The notes beneath the pieces were generated by a model, which ran no database searches, had not been told where the DNA came from, and was given only the letters and a program-made list of their open reading frames with translations. DNA of 37,358 nucleotides from Alphaproteobacteria bacterium (GTDB taxonomy: Bacteria > Pseudomonadota > Alphaproteobacteria > Sphingomonadales > Kordiimonadaceae), in contig JABXIV010000196.1 in NCBI GenBank assembly GCA_013372925.1, positions 1-37,358 on the forward strand. Reading direction: 5' to 3'. Shown here in pieces: positions 27,633 to 37,358 of this stretch (within the stretch, counting starts at the first letter, position 1; every line of letters begins with the position of its first letter). The translations under genes were made by a program, and so were the position numbers.

Positions 27633-28394
27633 GTGAAAATTTCAAACTTTATGATCGCCGTCTTGGCGACCTTCCTAATGATTGCCTCCCTGGGCAAGGC
27701 TTTCGCGCAAGATACTAAAATTGATCCTGCCGAACGCGCGAAAATTGAACGCGTGATCGAAGACTATCTGATAGAAAATCCGGAAATTGTCGTTAAGGCC
27801 ATCCGTGAATTGCAGCGCCGCCAAACACTGGCCCAGATGCTGCCCTCTATCCAGATATATCGCGACTTTCTTGAAAATGAAGATGGAGCCCCCGTTCTTG
27901 GGAACCCCAATGGCGACGTAACAATCGTTGAGTTTTTTGACTATCGTTGCGGCTTTTGTCGTCGGCACTTCCCATCCGTGATGAAGCTCGTAAAAGAAGA
28001 CGGTAATATCCGTCTTGTGCCACGCAATTACCCTATTCTTGATCGGCCTGGACAGCCTGCCGTTTCAATGATGGCTGCAAAGGCTGCATTAGCATCGCAC
28101 CGGCAGGGAAAATACGCTGAATTCCATTCAGCTCTGATGTCTGACCCTGCCCAACTGACAGAACAACGCATTTACGAAATAGCCGGATCAATCGGCCTTG
28201 ATGTTACCCGCCTCAAGACTGACATGCAGGATAAACTAATAGATAAAAACGTCAAAAACACGCTAGCAATTGGCCAGGACATCGGCTTTGAAGGCACCCC
28301 CGGGTACATTGTAGGCGACGATGTTATCCTCGGCGCTGAAGGCTATGACCGGCTGCGCGAAGCGGTTGCCCGTGCGCGGAAAGCCAAAAACTGA
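27633..28394 (+). CDS. DsbA family thiol:disulfide interchange protein
   Basis: Signal peptide; VEFFDYRCGFCRRHFPSVMKL (CGFC active site), cis-Pro loop GFEGTPGYIVGD. Confidence 0.93.
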   Translation: MKISNFMIAVLATFLMIASLGKAFAQDTKIDPAERAKIERVIEDYLIENPEIVVKAIRELQRRQTLAQMLPSIQIYRDFLENEDGAPVLGNPNGDVTIVEFFDYRCGFCRRHFPSVMKLVKEDGNIRLVPRNYPILDRPGQPAVSMMAAKAALASHRQGKYAEFHSALMSDPAQLTEQRIYEIAGSIGLDVTRLKTDMQDKLIDKNVKNTLAIGQDIGFEGTPGYIVGDDVILGAEGYDRLREAVARARKAKN

Positions 28395-28424
28395 TTAGCT
28401 CCCTGTGTAAGCACCCAAAACAAC

Positions 28425-28450
28425 AAAAGGCCGCATGATGCGGCCTTTTT
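28425..28450. terminator. Bidirectional terminator between dsbA-like gene and thiSG
   Basis: AAAAGGCCGCAT-g-ATGCGGCCTTTT, perfect 12-bp arms around one nucleotide. Confidence 0.9.
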
Positions 28451-28472
28451 CTATTCTCGCCCTACCCTGCCC

Positions 28473-29459
28473 CTAAATCAGGCCGGAGAGCGGTGAACTT
28501 GGGTCTGCATACAGTTTCTTAGGCATTCTACCGGCCTGATAAGCCAAACGCCCACTTTCGACCGCAAGCTTCATCGCGCGCGCCATCTTGACCGGGTCTT
28601 TCGCTTCGGCAATGGCCGTGTTCATCAACACACCGTCACAGCCCAGTTCCATTGCCACAGCCGCATCAGACGCTGTACCAACACCTGCATCAACCAAAAC
28701 AGGCACATTTGCCTGCTCGATCATCAAACGAATCTGAACCGGGTTCTGAATTCCAAGGCCGGACCCAATTGGTGCGCCAAGCGGCATGATGGCAACGCAC
28801 CCCATGTCTTCAAGGCGTTTCGCAGCGATTGGATCATCTGCACAATACACCATCACCTTAAAGCCTTCTTTGATCAGCGTTTCCGCCGCAACAAATGTCT
28901 CAGCCATATTCGGGTACAGCGTTTTCTGATCTCCAAGGACTTCAAGCTTCACCAGATCCCAGCCGCCGGCCTCACGGGCAAGGCGCAAGGTTCTAAGGGC
29001 TGAATCCGCGTCAAAACACCCTGCAGTGTTTGGCAGATAAGTAATTTTTTTAGGATCAAGATAATCAATCAACATCGGCTGGTTCGGGTCAGAAACATTT
29101 ACTCTGCGTACAGCAACAGTAACGATTTCGGCGCCTGAGGCCTCAACAGCCTTGGCGGTTTCCTCGAAATCCTTATATTTTCCTGTCCCTACAATCAGGC
29201 GCGAATGATAGGTTTTTCCAGCCAATGTCCAGCTATCATCTGTTTGAGACACGGTTTCTTGTCCTCCGCCAATAAAATGAACAATCTCTAGCCGGTCTCC
29301 GTCCGTCAGGGAAACATCGGCGAATGTAGATTTTGGAACGATTTCCAGATTGCGCTCAACGGCCACCTTTGCGGGGTCCAAACCCAAGCCTTCAAGGAAA
29401 CTTTGAAGGCTTGTTGAGCCCTCCAATGTTTTCACCTCTCCGTTTACTGTAATTTGCAT
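28473..29459 (-). CDS. thiSG: Fused sulfur carrier protein ThiS - thiazole synthase ThiG
   Basis: N-terminal ThiS ([44 protein letters not shown]...[14 protein letters not shown]) joined in frame to ThiG ([32 protein letters not shown]...[23 protein letters not shown]...[31 protein letters not shown]). ATG at 29459 preferred over TTG 29471. Confidence 0.95.
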   Translation of the reverse strand: MQITVNGEVKTLEGSTSLQSFLEGLGLDPAKVAVERNLEIVPKSTFADVSLTDGDRLEIVHFIGGGQETVSQTDDSWTLAGKTYHSRLIVGTGKYKDFEETAKAVEASGAEIVTVAVRRVNVSDPNQPMLIDYLDPKKITYLPNTAGCFDADSALRTLRLAREAGGWDLVKLEVLGDQKTLYPNMAETFVAAETLIKEGFKVMVYCADDPIAAKRLEDMGCVAIMPLGAPIGSGLGIQNPVQIRLMIEQANVPVLVDAGVGTASDAAVAMELGCDGVLMNTAIAEAKDPVKMARAMKLAVESGRLAYQAGRMPKKLYADPSSPLSGLI

Positions 29460-29521
29460 CTGAACTGCCAACCCTTTTCACTCAAAAAGTTAATCGCAAA
29501 AAAATACCGAAGCTGCTTTGC

Positions 29522-29568
29522 ATGCCATGCATATGGCATTATACAGGGGGCATCAAGCGATCTGTCGA
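29522..29568 (-). promoter_or_regulatory. Candidate thiSG promoter with overlapping palindromic operator
   Basis: Minus strand TCGACA-N19-TATAAT; inverted repeat ATGCCAT-N4-ATGGCAT (29522-29539) overlaps the -10/start region. Confidence 0.4.
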
Positions 29569-29600
29569 AACATTTGGATTCGATTATGGGTGACACGCAA

Positions 29601-30044
29601 ATGAAGAAGATCATGGTCCTGAACGGCCCCAACCTTAATCTTTTGGGGACACGTGAGCCAGAGACCTATGGCAATCTGACGTTGCCCGAAATCGGCGCTA
29701 TGGTGAAAGACCATGCGAAACGCCAAGATCTGGATGTTGATTTTCGGCAGACCAACCACGAAGGCACACTTGTTGACTGGATTCAGGAAGCCGCGGACGA
29801 GGCCAGCGGCATCATCTTGAATGCCGCAGCCTACACGCATACTTCCGTTGCAATCCGTGACGCAATTGCTGCCATAAACACACCAGTTATTGAAGTACAT
29901 CTATCCAATGTCTACGCGCGGGAGGAATTTCGGCATCATTCGTTTGTGTCTGACAAGGCTGCAGGCGTTATATGCGGATTTGGCGCAACTGGATATGTGC
30001 TTGCGCTCGACGCGTTTGCCAGTATGCTGCGCGCAAAATTATAA
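29601..30044 (+). CDS. aroQ: Type II 3-dehydroquinate dehydratase
   Basis: [65 protein letters not shown]. Start ambiguous between ATG 29586 and 29601. Confidence 0.95.
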   Translation: MKKIMVLNGPNLNLLGTREPETYGNLTLPEIGAMVKDHAKRQDLDVDFRQTNHEGTLVDWIQEAADEASGIILNAAAYTHTSVAIRDAIAAINTPVIEVHLSNVYAREEFRHHSFVSDKAAGVICGFGATGYVLALDAFASMLRAKL

Positions 30045-30066
30045 CTAGGGGTTAAAGGCTACTTAC

Positions 30067-30558
30067 ATGTCTAAACTTAAAGATTACAAAGAGCTTGTGC
30101 GCGAGCTCGCCGAACTTCTCGACAAATCCACCCTTTCAGAAATTGAAGTGGAAGAAGATGATTTCCGCGTGCGCGTAGCGCGTGAAGTGCCTGCCAGCAT
30201 TAATTATGCTGCACCTGCCGCGGCACCAATGGCCGCTCCGGTGGCTGCACCAGCGCCTGCGGCTCCTGCAGCTGCGCCCGCCGCTTCTGAAGCACCCGCC
30301 GCAACTGCCAGCCCAGCGGACCACCCTGGAATGGTACCTGCGCCGATGGTTGGCACAGCCTACACCGCCCCAAGCCCGGACGCAGATGCCTTCATCAAGA
30401 TTGGCGACAAGGTCAAGGAGGGCGACACGCTGCTTATCATCGAAGCGATGAAAGTAATGAACCAGATCGCAGCGCCAAAGTCCGGCACAGTAAAAGAGAT
30501 TTTCTTTGCCGATGCGCAGCCGGTTGAATTCGGTGAACCCCTCTGCATCATCGAATAA
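30067..30558 (+). CDS. accB: Biotin carboxyl carrier protein of acetyl-CoA carboxylase
   Basis: [41 protein letters not shown] biotinyl domain with an Ala/Pro-rich linker. Confidence 0.97.
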   Translation: MSKLKDYKELVRELAELLDKSTLSEIEVEEDDFRVRVAREVPASINYAAPAAAPMAAPVAAPAPAAPAAAPAASEAPAATASPADHPGMVPAPMVGTAYTAPSPDADAFIKIGDKVKEGDTLLIIEAMKVMNQIAAPKSGTVKEIFFADAQPVEFGEPLCIIE

Positions 30559-30570
30559 GGATTGGCCTCG

Positions 30571-31920
30571 ATGTTTAAGAAAGTCCTGATTGCCAACCGT
30601 GGCGAGATTGCCCTCCGGATTCACCGGGCATGCCACGAGATGGGTCTCAAGACGGTTGCCGTTCATTCCACAGCCGATGCAGATGCCATGCATGTGCGTC
30701 TGGCTGACGAATCAGTTTGTATCGGCCCGCCGTCTTCGACCGACAGCTACCTGAACATTCCCGCTATTATCTCAGCCGCAGAAATCACTGGCGCGGATGC
30801 GATCCACCCTGGATATGGCTTCCTGTCAGAAAATGCGCGCTTTGCCGAAATCGTAGGCGAACACGGTATCGCGTTCATCGGCCCATCCCCTGAACATATC
30901 CGCATGATGGGGGACAAGATTACAGCCAAGGAAACGGTGAAAAAACTGGGCATCCCAGTTGTTCCCGGTTCCGAAGGCGGTATCACCGATGATGACGAAG
31001 CCAAGCGCGTCTGTGATGAAATCGGTTACCCTGTCATCATTAAAGCTTCTGCCGGTGGTGGCGGCCGCGGTATGCAGATCGTACGTGCTGCGTCCGAGCT
31101 TTCCACGAAGCTGAAAACATGCCGGACAGAAGCCAAGGCGGCGTTCGGTGACGATGCCGTTTACATCGAGAAATTCCTGCAGAAGCCTCGCCATATTGAA
31201 TTCCAGATCATTGGGGACAAGCATGGGAACTGTATCCACCTTGGCGAACGTGACTGTTCCCTTCAGCGTCGCCACCAAAAGGTACTCGAGGAAGCGCCCT
31301 CCCCTGTGATCGATAGCGAAACGCGCGAGCGCATGGGCGGTATTGTTTCAAAGGCCATGGCTGATTTCGGCTATTGCGGTGCGGGCACAATCGAATTCTT
31401 GTATGAAGATGGCGAGTTCTATTTCATCGAAATGAACACACGCCTGCAGGTGGAGCACCCTGTTACAGAGATGATCACGGGCATTGATATTGTTCGTGAG
31501 CAGATCCGCGTTGCGTCAGGTGAAAAGCTCTCATACACGCAAGACATGGTTCGTTTCTTTGGCCATGCTATCGAGTGCCGCGTGAACGCAGAACATCCGT
31601 TCACCTTCATGCCAAACCCGGGCAATGTGACGCAGTATCATCCGCCAGGTGGCCTGAACGTGCGCTGCGACAGTGCCGTTTATGCCGGCTATCGCATCCC
31701 ACCATATTATGACAGCATGATCGCCAAGCTGATCGTGTCCGGCTACACCCGCGAGGGCTGCCTGCTGCGTCTTAGGCGGTCACTGGAAGAATATGTGATC
31801 GACGGTGTGGTTACCACCATCCCACTCCATCAAGCCTTGATGGATGACGAGGATTTCCAGAAAGGGGATTATGATATCCACTGGCTGGAAAAATTCCTTG
31901 AAAAACGCAAAGGCGAATAA
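30571..31920 (+). CDS. accC: Biotin carboxylase of acetyl-CoA carboxylase
   Basis: [87 protein letters not shown]. Confidence 0.98.
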   Translation: MFKKVLIANRGEIALRIHRACHEMGLKTVAVHSTADADAMHVRLADESVCIGPPSSTDSYLNIPAIISAAEITGADAIHPGYGFLSENARFAEIVGEHGIAFIGPSPEHIRMMGDKITAKETVKKLGIPVVPGSEGGITDDDEAKRVCDEIGYPVIIKASAGGGGRGMQIVRAASELSTKLKTCRTEAKAAFGDDAVYIEKFLQKPRHIEFQIIGDKHGNCIHLGERDCSLQRRHQKVLEEAPSPVIDSETRERMGGIVSKAMADFGYCGAGTIEFLYEDGEFYFIEMNTRLQVEHPVTEMITGIDIVREQIRVASGEKLSYTQDMVRFFGHAIECRVNAEHPFTFMPNPGNVTQYHPPGGLNVRCDSAVYAGYRIPPYYDSMIAKLIVSGYTREGCLLRLRRSLEEYVIDGVVTTIPLHQALMDDEDFQKGDYDIHWLEKFLEKRKGE

Positions 31921-31935
31921 GATAGATTAGGGGTT

Positions 31936-32595
31936 ATGCCAAATGAGACCATAACCCCTGATCTTCTCCTGCAGGCCTACGCCTCTGGCGTCTTTCCGAT
32001 GGCCGATAGCCGCGAAGACACGGAACTGTTCTGGGTTGATCCTGAAGAACGCGGCATCATCCCCCTTGAGACATTCCATGTTTCTAAATCACTTGCAAAG
32101 CTGATCCGGCAGGAAAAATTCACCGTTACAACGGACACGGCCTTTCGCGATGTGATGAGGGCATGCGCCCGCCCCGCCCGTGGTCGCGACACCACCTGGA
32201 TCAGCGAACGCATCGAAGACCTTTACACAGATCTCCATAAACGTGGCTTCGCGCACTCAGTAGAATGCTGGCAAGATGGCGAACTTGTTGGCGGCCTATA
32301 CGGTGTGACGCTTGCAGGGGCCTATTTCGGTGAGAGCATGTTTCACACTGTGCGGGATGCTAGCAAGGTGGCGCTTGCCTATCTTGTTGCCCGCCTGAAG
32401 GCTGGCCGATTTGTTTTGCTGGATACGCAATTCATAACGGATCACCTGAAACAATTCGGTGCCATTGAAATACCTCGGGATGAATACCAGCAGCGACTAC
32501 GCGAAGCCTTTGCTGTGCATTCAGCAAATTTTGAACAGATGGATCAGTCCGTTTCCGGTGACACCGTTTTGCAGTTGATTACCCAAACATCATAG
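31936..32595 (+). CDS. aat: Leucyl/phenylalanyl-tRNA--protein transferase
   Basis: LLQAYASGVFPMAD, FWVDPEERGIIPL, DTTWISERIEDLYTDLHKRGFAHSVECWQDGELVGGLYGVTLAGAYFGESMFH. Confidence 0.96.
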   Translation: MPNETITPDLLLQAYASGVFPMADSREDTELFWVDPEERGIIPLETFHVSKSLAKLIRQEKFTVTTDTAFRDVMRACARPARGRDTTWISERIEDLYTDLHKRGFAHSVECWQDGELVGGLYGVTLAGAYFGESMFHTVRDASKVALAYLVARLKAGRFVLLDTQFITDHLKQFGAIEIPRDEYQQRLREAFAVHSANFEQMDQSVSGDTVLQLITQTS

Positions 32596-32969
32596 ACGGA
32601 GTGTTCCAAGGGATTTAGCGCCGGGGATGACGCAACCATCCACCCTTCAAACACGCGTTCGCGCTCGTGATTGCGTTTCACGTCATCTATTTCCAAGTAG
32701 GCGAACGTTTCCGGCTGTTCGATCGGTGGGCGGGTACGACAATAGAGTGCCTTCAAAACAAGTGTGCCGAACCGACCTTCTTCATCGATAGGTAGCTCAA
32801 TTTCCGTAATCCGGGCAGTGATTTTGTCCAGCGCTCGCAGGACGACGGCTTGGTGCGAAATATTATCTTCATGATTGGCATCGCTCGAGAGGTCTTCCTG
32901 CGCTACTGCTGTAGCGGCGCCGAAGACGGCCATCAAAGAAAAAACAATGTACTTTAGGCTAGTTGTCAT
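32544..32969 (-). CDS. DUF2155 family secreted protein
   Basis: Signal peptide; YCRTRPPIEQPETFAYLEI...VFEGWMVASSPALNPLEHSVYDVWVINC. ATG at 32969 overlaps the mlaD stop. Confidence 0.87.
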   Translation of the reverse strand: MTTSLKYIVFSLMAVFGAATAVAQEDLSSDANHEDNISHQAVVLRALDKITARITEIELPIDEEGRFGTLVLKALYCRTRPPIEQPETFAYLEIDDVKRNHERERVFEGWMVASSPALNPLEHSVYDVWVINCKTVSPETD

Positions 32970-33411
32970 CTTTGCTATCGCCAGTGGCGAACTTACCAAA
33001 CAGGCTGATCAGGTCAACGGCGTCCTGCGTTTCTTCGATTTCATCACCATCCGCCAACACTTCCAGCATACCGCCCGGCAAAAGCCGCAGATATTTACCA
33101 CCAAGCAATCCTTCCTGGCTTACCGCAGCCGCAGTATCGGTAGGAAGGTTGATGCCAGACTGAACAGAAAAACGAACAACGGCTTGGAAGGTTTCCTTGT
33201 CCAGCGTGTTCGAAACAACCGAGCCGACCTTCACACCAGCCAGTCGAACGTCAGAACCTACATTGATTCCATCAATCTGGTCAAACCGGGCGACAAGTGT
33301 ATAGCCACCAGCCATTCCGGCGTCCGTCCGCTCGTAAGCGAACATCAAAAACCAACCTGCGATCAAAAGAACCAAAGCGCCAATCAGCGATTCAACAAGA
33401 TTGCTAGACAT
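32959..33411 (-). CDS. mlaD: MlaD/MCE-domain protein (outer-membrane lipid asymmetry)
   Basis: N-terminal TM; YTLVARFDQIDGINVGSDVRLAGVKVGSV MCE domain; LLGGKYLRLLPGG. Confidence 0.92.
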   Translation of the reverse strand: MSSNLVESLIGALVLLIAGWFLMFAYERTDAGMAGGYTLVARFDQIDGINVGSDVRLAGVKVGSVVSNTLDKETFQAVVRFSVQSGINLPTDTAAAVSQEGLLGGKYLRLLPGGMLEVLADGDEIEETQDAVDLISLFGKFATGDSKDDN

Positions 33412-33439
33412 AAAGTACTTTCAAAAAACCAGCCCAATC

Positions 33440-33835
33440 TTAAGGGCGCCAAGCCTCATAATCTGCAGTGGTAGCTGCACGCTCTGCAGCATTCACAGCA
33501 CCCGCAGGCAGGTAAGCTTGATCTGTTCCAGTCATGTTTGGCTGATGCTCTTTTTCCCAAGGTTTCACAACAGGCGCTTGTTCGGTCGGCGGTACATCAA
33601 CAGTGTAATGAAGCCAACCATGCCAGTCCGCAGGAACGCGGGAAGCCTCAACAGGACCGTTCTTGTATATAACCCAGCGACGGTGCCCATTCTTTTCCTG
33701 ATAGTAGATATTGCCTTTGTTATCTTCACCGACCTTCACACCCTTGCGGCTTGTGAAGAGGCGCGTGCCGAAGGTTGCCGAATTCCACCACGTGAAAATC
33801 GGAGATGAAAACAACTTAGAGATCAAACCAGCCAT
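33440..33835 (-). CDS. NADH:ubiquinone oxidoreductase NDUFA12-like subunit
   Basis: GTRLFTSRKGVKVGEDNKGNIYYQEKNGHRRWVIYKNGPVEASRVPADWHGWLHYTVDVPPTE is characteristic of the B17.2/NDUFA12 family. Confidence 0.92.
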   Translation of the reverse strand: MAGLISKLFSSPIFTWWNSATFGTRLFTSRKGVKVGEDNKGNIYYQEKNGHRRWVIYKNGPVEASRVPADWHGWLHYTVDVPPTEQAPVVKPWEKEHQPNMTGTDQAYLPAGAVNAAERAATTADYEAWRP

Positions 33836-34162
33836 AACAATTTTTCCATTAATTGCAGGAACATTCGCGCCCGTTTAGCACGTTTGCCAGCGAAGGAAAA
33901 GCCGCAACCGCCCTCAAATTTCGCAATTGTGACATTTCTTTACCACGGCCAACACCCGGCTTTTGATTCGGCATGTGCGCACCCGCAATAGTCTGTGAAA
34001 GAATTGTTACAGGTGATTTGAGGAATTTTTGTGGCAGTGGAAAAAAACAACTCCGTTTTGAAAGACTCACGGCAGTGCAATGAGTCGTAGCTCGAGCATC
34101 ATAGAAAGCACAAATGTCAACGCCATTAATAAAAAATAAACTCTTGTCGCCCCGCCATTTTA

Positions 34163-34210
34163 AACCATAGGATTGGGGCCGCTCTTGGGAGCCGCTACTA
34201 GATATAGTAG
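34163..34210. promoter_or_regulatory. Candidate NrdR box pair upstream of nrdJ
   Basis: CTACTAGATATAGTAG (34195-34210; 11/16 to ACACTATATATAGTGT) and weaker AACCATAGGATTGGGG (34163-34178); centres 32 bp apart. Confidence 0.4.
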
Positions 34211-34327
34211 TCGAGAATAGAAATTTGGGGCTGGGCCGCACACGCTTGACTTGGGGCAAAACGGGCAAGTGGCAGATGCATAATAATCCAGCAAAACATG
34301 GGTGGATTAACCTAACGGGGGAACCGC

Positions 34328-37300
34328 ATGCGTATTGAACGCCGCTTTACGAAAGATGTGTCTTGTCCATATGCAGGCCAGGAATGGCGCAATGCTGTCA
34401 GTGAAATTCGCAATCCTGATGGATCGATCGTTTTTCATATGGATAATGTCGAGGTACCTACCAATTGGAGTCAGGTTGCGACTGACATCATCGCGCAGAA
34501 ATATTTCCGGAAAGCAGGCGTACCGCAGGCGCTAAAAACCGTTGAAGAAAATGACGTTCCAAGCTGGCTATGGCGCAAAGAAGCCGACCTCGATGCCCTC
34601 GAGAATATGCCGAAAGATCAGCGTTACGGCTCTGAGTCCAGTGCCAAGCAGGTTTTTGACCGTTTGGCAGGCACCTGGACCTACTGGGGCTGGAAAGGCG
34701 GTTATTTCGAATCTGAAGAAGATGCACGCACCTTCTTTGATGAGATGCGCTTCATGCTCTCTAACCAGATGGCGGCCCCGAATAGCCCACAATGGTTCAA
34801 CACCGGCCTCCACTGGGCCTATGGTATCGATGGCCCTGCCCAAGGTCACCACTATGTTGATTTTGAAACCGGCAAGCTGGTTAAATCAAAAAGCTCATAC
34901 GAGCACCCACAGCCACATGCATGCTTTATCCAAGGCGTATCCGATGACCTCGTGAATGACGGCGGCATCATGGACCTTTGGACCCGTGAAGCCCGCCTCT
35001 TTAAATACGGCTCCGGTACTGGTTCAAACTTCTCGAACATCCGTGGTGCAGGCGAAGGCCTTTCCGGCGGTGGCAAGTCTTCCGGCCTGATGAGCTTCCT
35101 GAAGATTGGTGACCGCGCGGCGGGCGCCATCAAGTCTGGTGGCACTACCCGTCGGGCTGCCAAGATGGTTGTCGTCGACATTGATCACCCTGATATCGAA
35201 GAGTTCATCAACTGGAAAGTTCTTGAAGAACAGAAGGTTGCTGCGCTTGTTTCAGGTTCAAAACTGAATGAAATTCACCTGAACCGCATTATCAAAGCCT
35301 GCTATGACGCCAAGCCAGACCTTGGTGAAAAGGCATTTGAGCCCAAAGAAAACAAACTGCTGAAGAAAGAGATTATCGCTGCACGCAAGGTGATGATCCC
35401 TGAGAACTATGTTCAGCGCGTGATCCAGTTCGCAAAACAGGGTTACACCTCTATCGAGTTCAAAACCTACAACACAGACTGGGATTCCGACGCCTACCTT
35501 ACGGTTTCCGGCCAGAACTCCAACAACTCTATTCGCGTTACTGACGACTTCATGAAATCGGTAAACGATGGCGCAGAATGGAACCTTGTAAACCGGATTG
35601 ACGGTAGCGTTGCACGGTCTATTTCCGCCAAGGACCTGTGGCGCGATGTTGGCCATGCTGCTTGGGCGTGCGCTGATCCAGGCATCCAGTTCCACACCAC
35701 GATTAACGATTGGCACACCTGCCCTGCCTCCGGCGACATTCGCGCGTCCAACCCGTGTTCGGAATATATGTTCCTTGATGACACGGCCTGTAACCTGGCG
35801 TCATTGAACCTGATGACCTTCCGCAGCAAGGATGGCAGCTTCAAGGTTGAAGACTTCAAGCACGCTTGCCGCCTGTGGACCATGGTTCTGGAAATCTCCG
35901 TACTGATGGCGCAATTCCCATCCAAGGAAATTGCCAAGCTATCCTACGAATATCGCACGCTAGGCCTTGGTTTTGCCAATATTGGCGGCCTGCTGATGAG
36001 CCTCGGTATGTCTTATGACAGCGACGAAGGCCGTGCTCTTTGTGGTGCTATTACAGCGCTTATGACCGGTGTAGCATACGCAACATCGGCCGAAATGGCG
36101 TCCGAGCTTGGCGCGTTCCCCGGCTACAAGAAAAATGCGTCACACATGCTGCGCGTAATCCGCAACCATCGTCGCGCCGCCTATGGCCAGGAAGACGGCT
36201 ATGAGCAACTGCACACCAAGCCTGTACCGCTGGACATTGAAAACCTGACCGATCCGGCCATTGGCGTAGCTGCAGGCGAAGCTTGGGACCAGGCACTGGA
36301 AATCGGTGAAGAGCACGGCTTCCGCAACGCGCAGGCAACGGTGATCGCACCGACCGGCACCATCGGCCTTGTGATGGACTGCGACACCACTGGTATCGAG
36401 CCTGATTTCGCGCTTGTGAAATTCAAGAAACTTGCTGGTGGCGGCTACTTCAAGATCATCAACCGCATCGTGCCACAGGCCCTTACTGTGCTGGGTTATG
36501 ACGATGATCAGATTGATGAAATCAAGCGATACGCCGTTGGCCACAGCACGCTGAAGGGCGCGCCTGGTGTAAACCACGAAACGCTTAAAGAGCGTGGTTT
36601 CACAACCAAAGAGCTTGATCTGGTTGAAGAGCAGCTCAAAAACGCGTTTGACATCAAGTTCGTGTTCAACCAGTGGACACTGGGCACAGATTTCTGCAAA
36701 GAAACGCTGGGCCTGACTGACGAGCAACTCAACGACTATAATTTCGACCTCTTGGCCGCCATCGGCTTCGACAGGGAAGAAATCGCGGCAGCGAACCTTT
36801 ACTGCTGTGGTGCCATGACCCTTGAGGGTGCACCGCACCTGAAGGAAGTGCACTATAGCGTATTCGATTGCGCCAACCCATGCGGCAAGATCGGCAAGCG
36901 GTCACTGAGCTGGCAGAGCCACATTTACATGATGGCGGCAGCCCAGCCTTTCATCTCAGGTGCGATTTCCAAAACCATCAACATGCCGAACAGCGCAGAC
37001 GTAGACGACTGCATGGCTGCCTATGAGCTGAGCTGGTCGCTTGCGCTGAAGGCCAACGCGCTTTATCGGGATGGCTCCAAGCTCAGCCAACCTCTGAATG
37101 CAGCCCTGCTTGATGACGCAGACCTTGAAGAAGAGCTTGAGGAAAAGAGCGTTGCCGAGAAGGCAGAAGTTGTTGCTGAGCGCATCGTTGAGCGCATCGT
37201 TGAAGTGGAACGTGAAGGCGGCACCAAGCGCAAGCGTCTGCCAGAACGGCGTAAAGGCTACACTCAAAAGGCAATTGTCGGCGGTCACAAGGTTTACCTG

Positions 37301-37358
37301 CGTACCGGCGAATATGACGATGGCAGTGTCGGCGAAATCTTCATCGACATGCACAAGG
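34328..37358 (+). CDS. nrdJ: Class II (adenosylcobalamin-dependent) ribonucleoside-diphosphate reductase, truncated by window end
   Basis: Open from ATG 34328 to the window edge, so absent from the ORF track: [36 protein letters not shown]...[15 protein letters not shown]-type region, [78 protein letters not shown]. Confidence 0.96.
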   Translation, partial: MRIERRFTKDVSCPYAGQEWRNAVSEIRNPDGSIVFHMDNVEVPTNWSQVATDIIAQKYFRKAGVPQALKTVEENDVPSWLWRKEADLDALENMPKDQRYGSESSAKQVFDRLAGTWTYWGWKGGYFESEEDARTFFDEMRFMLSNQMAAPNSPQWFNTGLHWAYGIDGPAQGHHYVDFETGKLVKSKSSYEHPQPHACFIQGVSDDLVNDGGIMDLWTREARLFKYGSGTGSNFSNIRGAGEGLSGGGKSSGLMSFLKIGDRAAGAIKSGGTTRRAAKMVVVDIDHPDIEEFINWKVLEEQKVAALVSGSKLNEIHLNRIIKACYDAKPDLGEKAFEPKENKLLKKEIIAARKVMIPENYVQRVIQFAKQGYTSIEFKTYNTDWDSDAYLTVSGQNSNNSIRVTDDFMKSVNDGAEWNLVNRIDGSVARSISAKDLWRDVGHAAWACADPGIQFHTTINDWHTCPASGDIRASNPCSEYMFLDDTACNLASLNLMTFRSKDGSFKVEDFKHACRLWTMVLEISVLMAQFPSKEIAKLSYEYRTLGLGFANIGGLLMSLGMSYDSDEGRALCGAITALMTGVAYATSAEMASELGAFPGYKKNASHMLRVIRNHRRAAYGQEDGYEQLHTKPVPLDIENLTDPAIGVAAGEAWDQALEIGEEHGFRNAQATVIAPTGTIGLVMDCDTTGIEPDFALVKFKKLAGGGYFKIINRIVPQALTVLGYDDDQIDEIKRYAVGHSTLKGAPGVNHETLKERGFTTKELDLVEEQLKNAFDIKFVFNQWTLGTDFCKETLGLTDEQLNDYNFDLLAAIGFDREEIAAANLYCCGAMTLEGAPHLKEVHYSVFDCANPCGKIGKRSLSWQSHIYMMAAAQPFISGAISKTINMPNSADVDDCMAAYELSWSLALKANALYRDGSKLSQPLNAALLDDADLEEELEEKSVAEKAEVVAERIVERIVEVEREGGTKRKRLPERRKGYTQKAIVGGHKVYLRTGEYDDGSVGEIFIDMHK

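Noticed and set aside
29460-29600. TPP riboswitch upstream of thiSG
   Set aside because: No THI-box core (CUGAGA ... ACCUGA ... GG-AAUGCCAGCG-like) is visible; the leader is too short.
33849-34268. 139-aa minus-strand ORF in the NDUFA12/nrdJ intergenic region
   Set aside because: Composition looks non-coding (basic, Ser/Pro/Cys scattered), covers the candidate nrdJ control region, no domain resemblance.
34246-34284. TTGACT ... CATAAT as an nrdJ promoter
   Set aside because: The spacer is 27 nt, too long for a standard sigma-70 promoter.
34211-34327. Possible cobalamin riboswitch before nrdJ
   Set aside because: No convincing B12-box (GCCACTG context) or conserved core; only a chance AGTGGCA-like string. 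A covariance-model search would be decisive.
1-37358. Mobile elements, CRISPR arrays, prophage or defence islands
   Set aside because: No transposase, integrase, cas, toxin-antitoxin or restriction-type ORFs, no regular repeat-spacer pattern; gene content is housekeeping throughout.

Overview
The window is a gene-dense, low-mobility chromosomal segment whose gene content and order look alphaproteobacterial. It runs from the rplI 3' end and dnaB through a small orphan membrane protein, a [2Fe-2S] ferredoxin, two adjacent cysteine desulfurases, an alpha/beta hydrolase, anmK, tyrS, an AsmA/DUF3971 giant, glnE, bcp, a DUF455 protein, an M23 peptidase plus bactofilin, prfB, PBP1A, an AmiC-type amidase, rne, an M48 peptidase, a DsbA-like protein, a thiS-thiG fusion, aroQ, accB, accC, aat, DUF2155, mlaD and an NDUFA12 homologue. 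It ends in nrdJ, the B12-dependent RNR, which is cut by the window edge. I see no tRNA/rRNA, CRISPR, transposon, phage or defence island, and no wholly new multigene system. The signals most worth a second look are: (1) a textbook prfB +1 programmed frameshift that the ORF track misses; (2) an M48 metalloprotease whose only two mature-region cysteines flank its zinc-site histidines (HETCHIACGH), with a DsbA-like gene 6 nt downstream; (3) an Isc-like remnant with two desulfurases and a ferredoxin but no scaffold; (4) a ThiS-ThiG fusion with a buried GG, with a promoter/operator-like palindrome upstream; (5) a consensus DnaA box facing a near-consensus one upstream of dnaB; (6) an NrdR-box-like palindrome upstream of nrdJ; (7) paired hairpins in the rne leader; (8) a 52-bp tail-to-tail coding overlap (aat/DUF2155) and a tyrS terminator embedded in the last codons of the convergent gene. 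All family calls are from reading the translated sequence; no database search was run.
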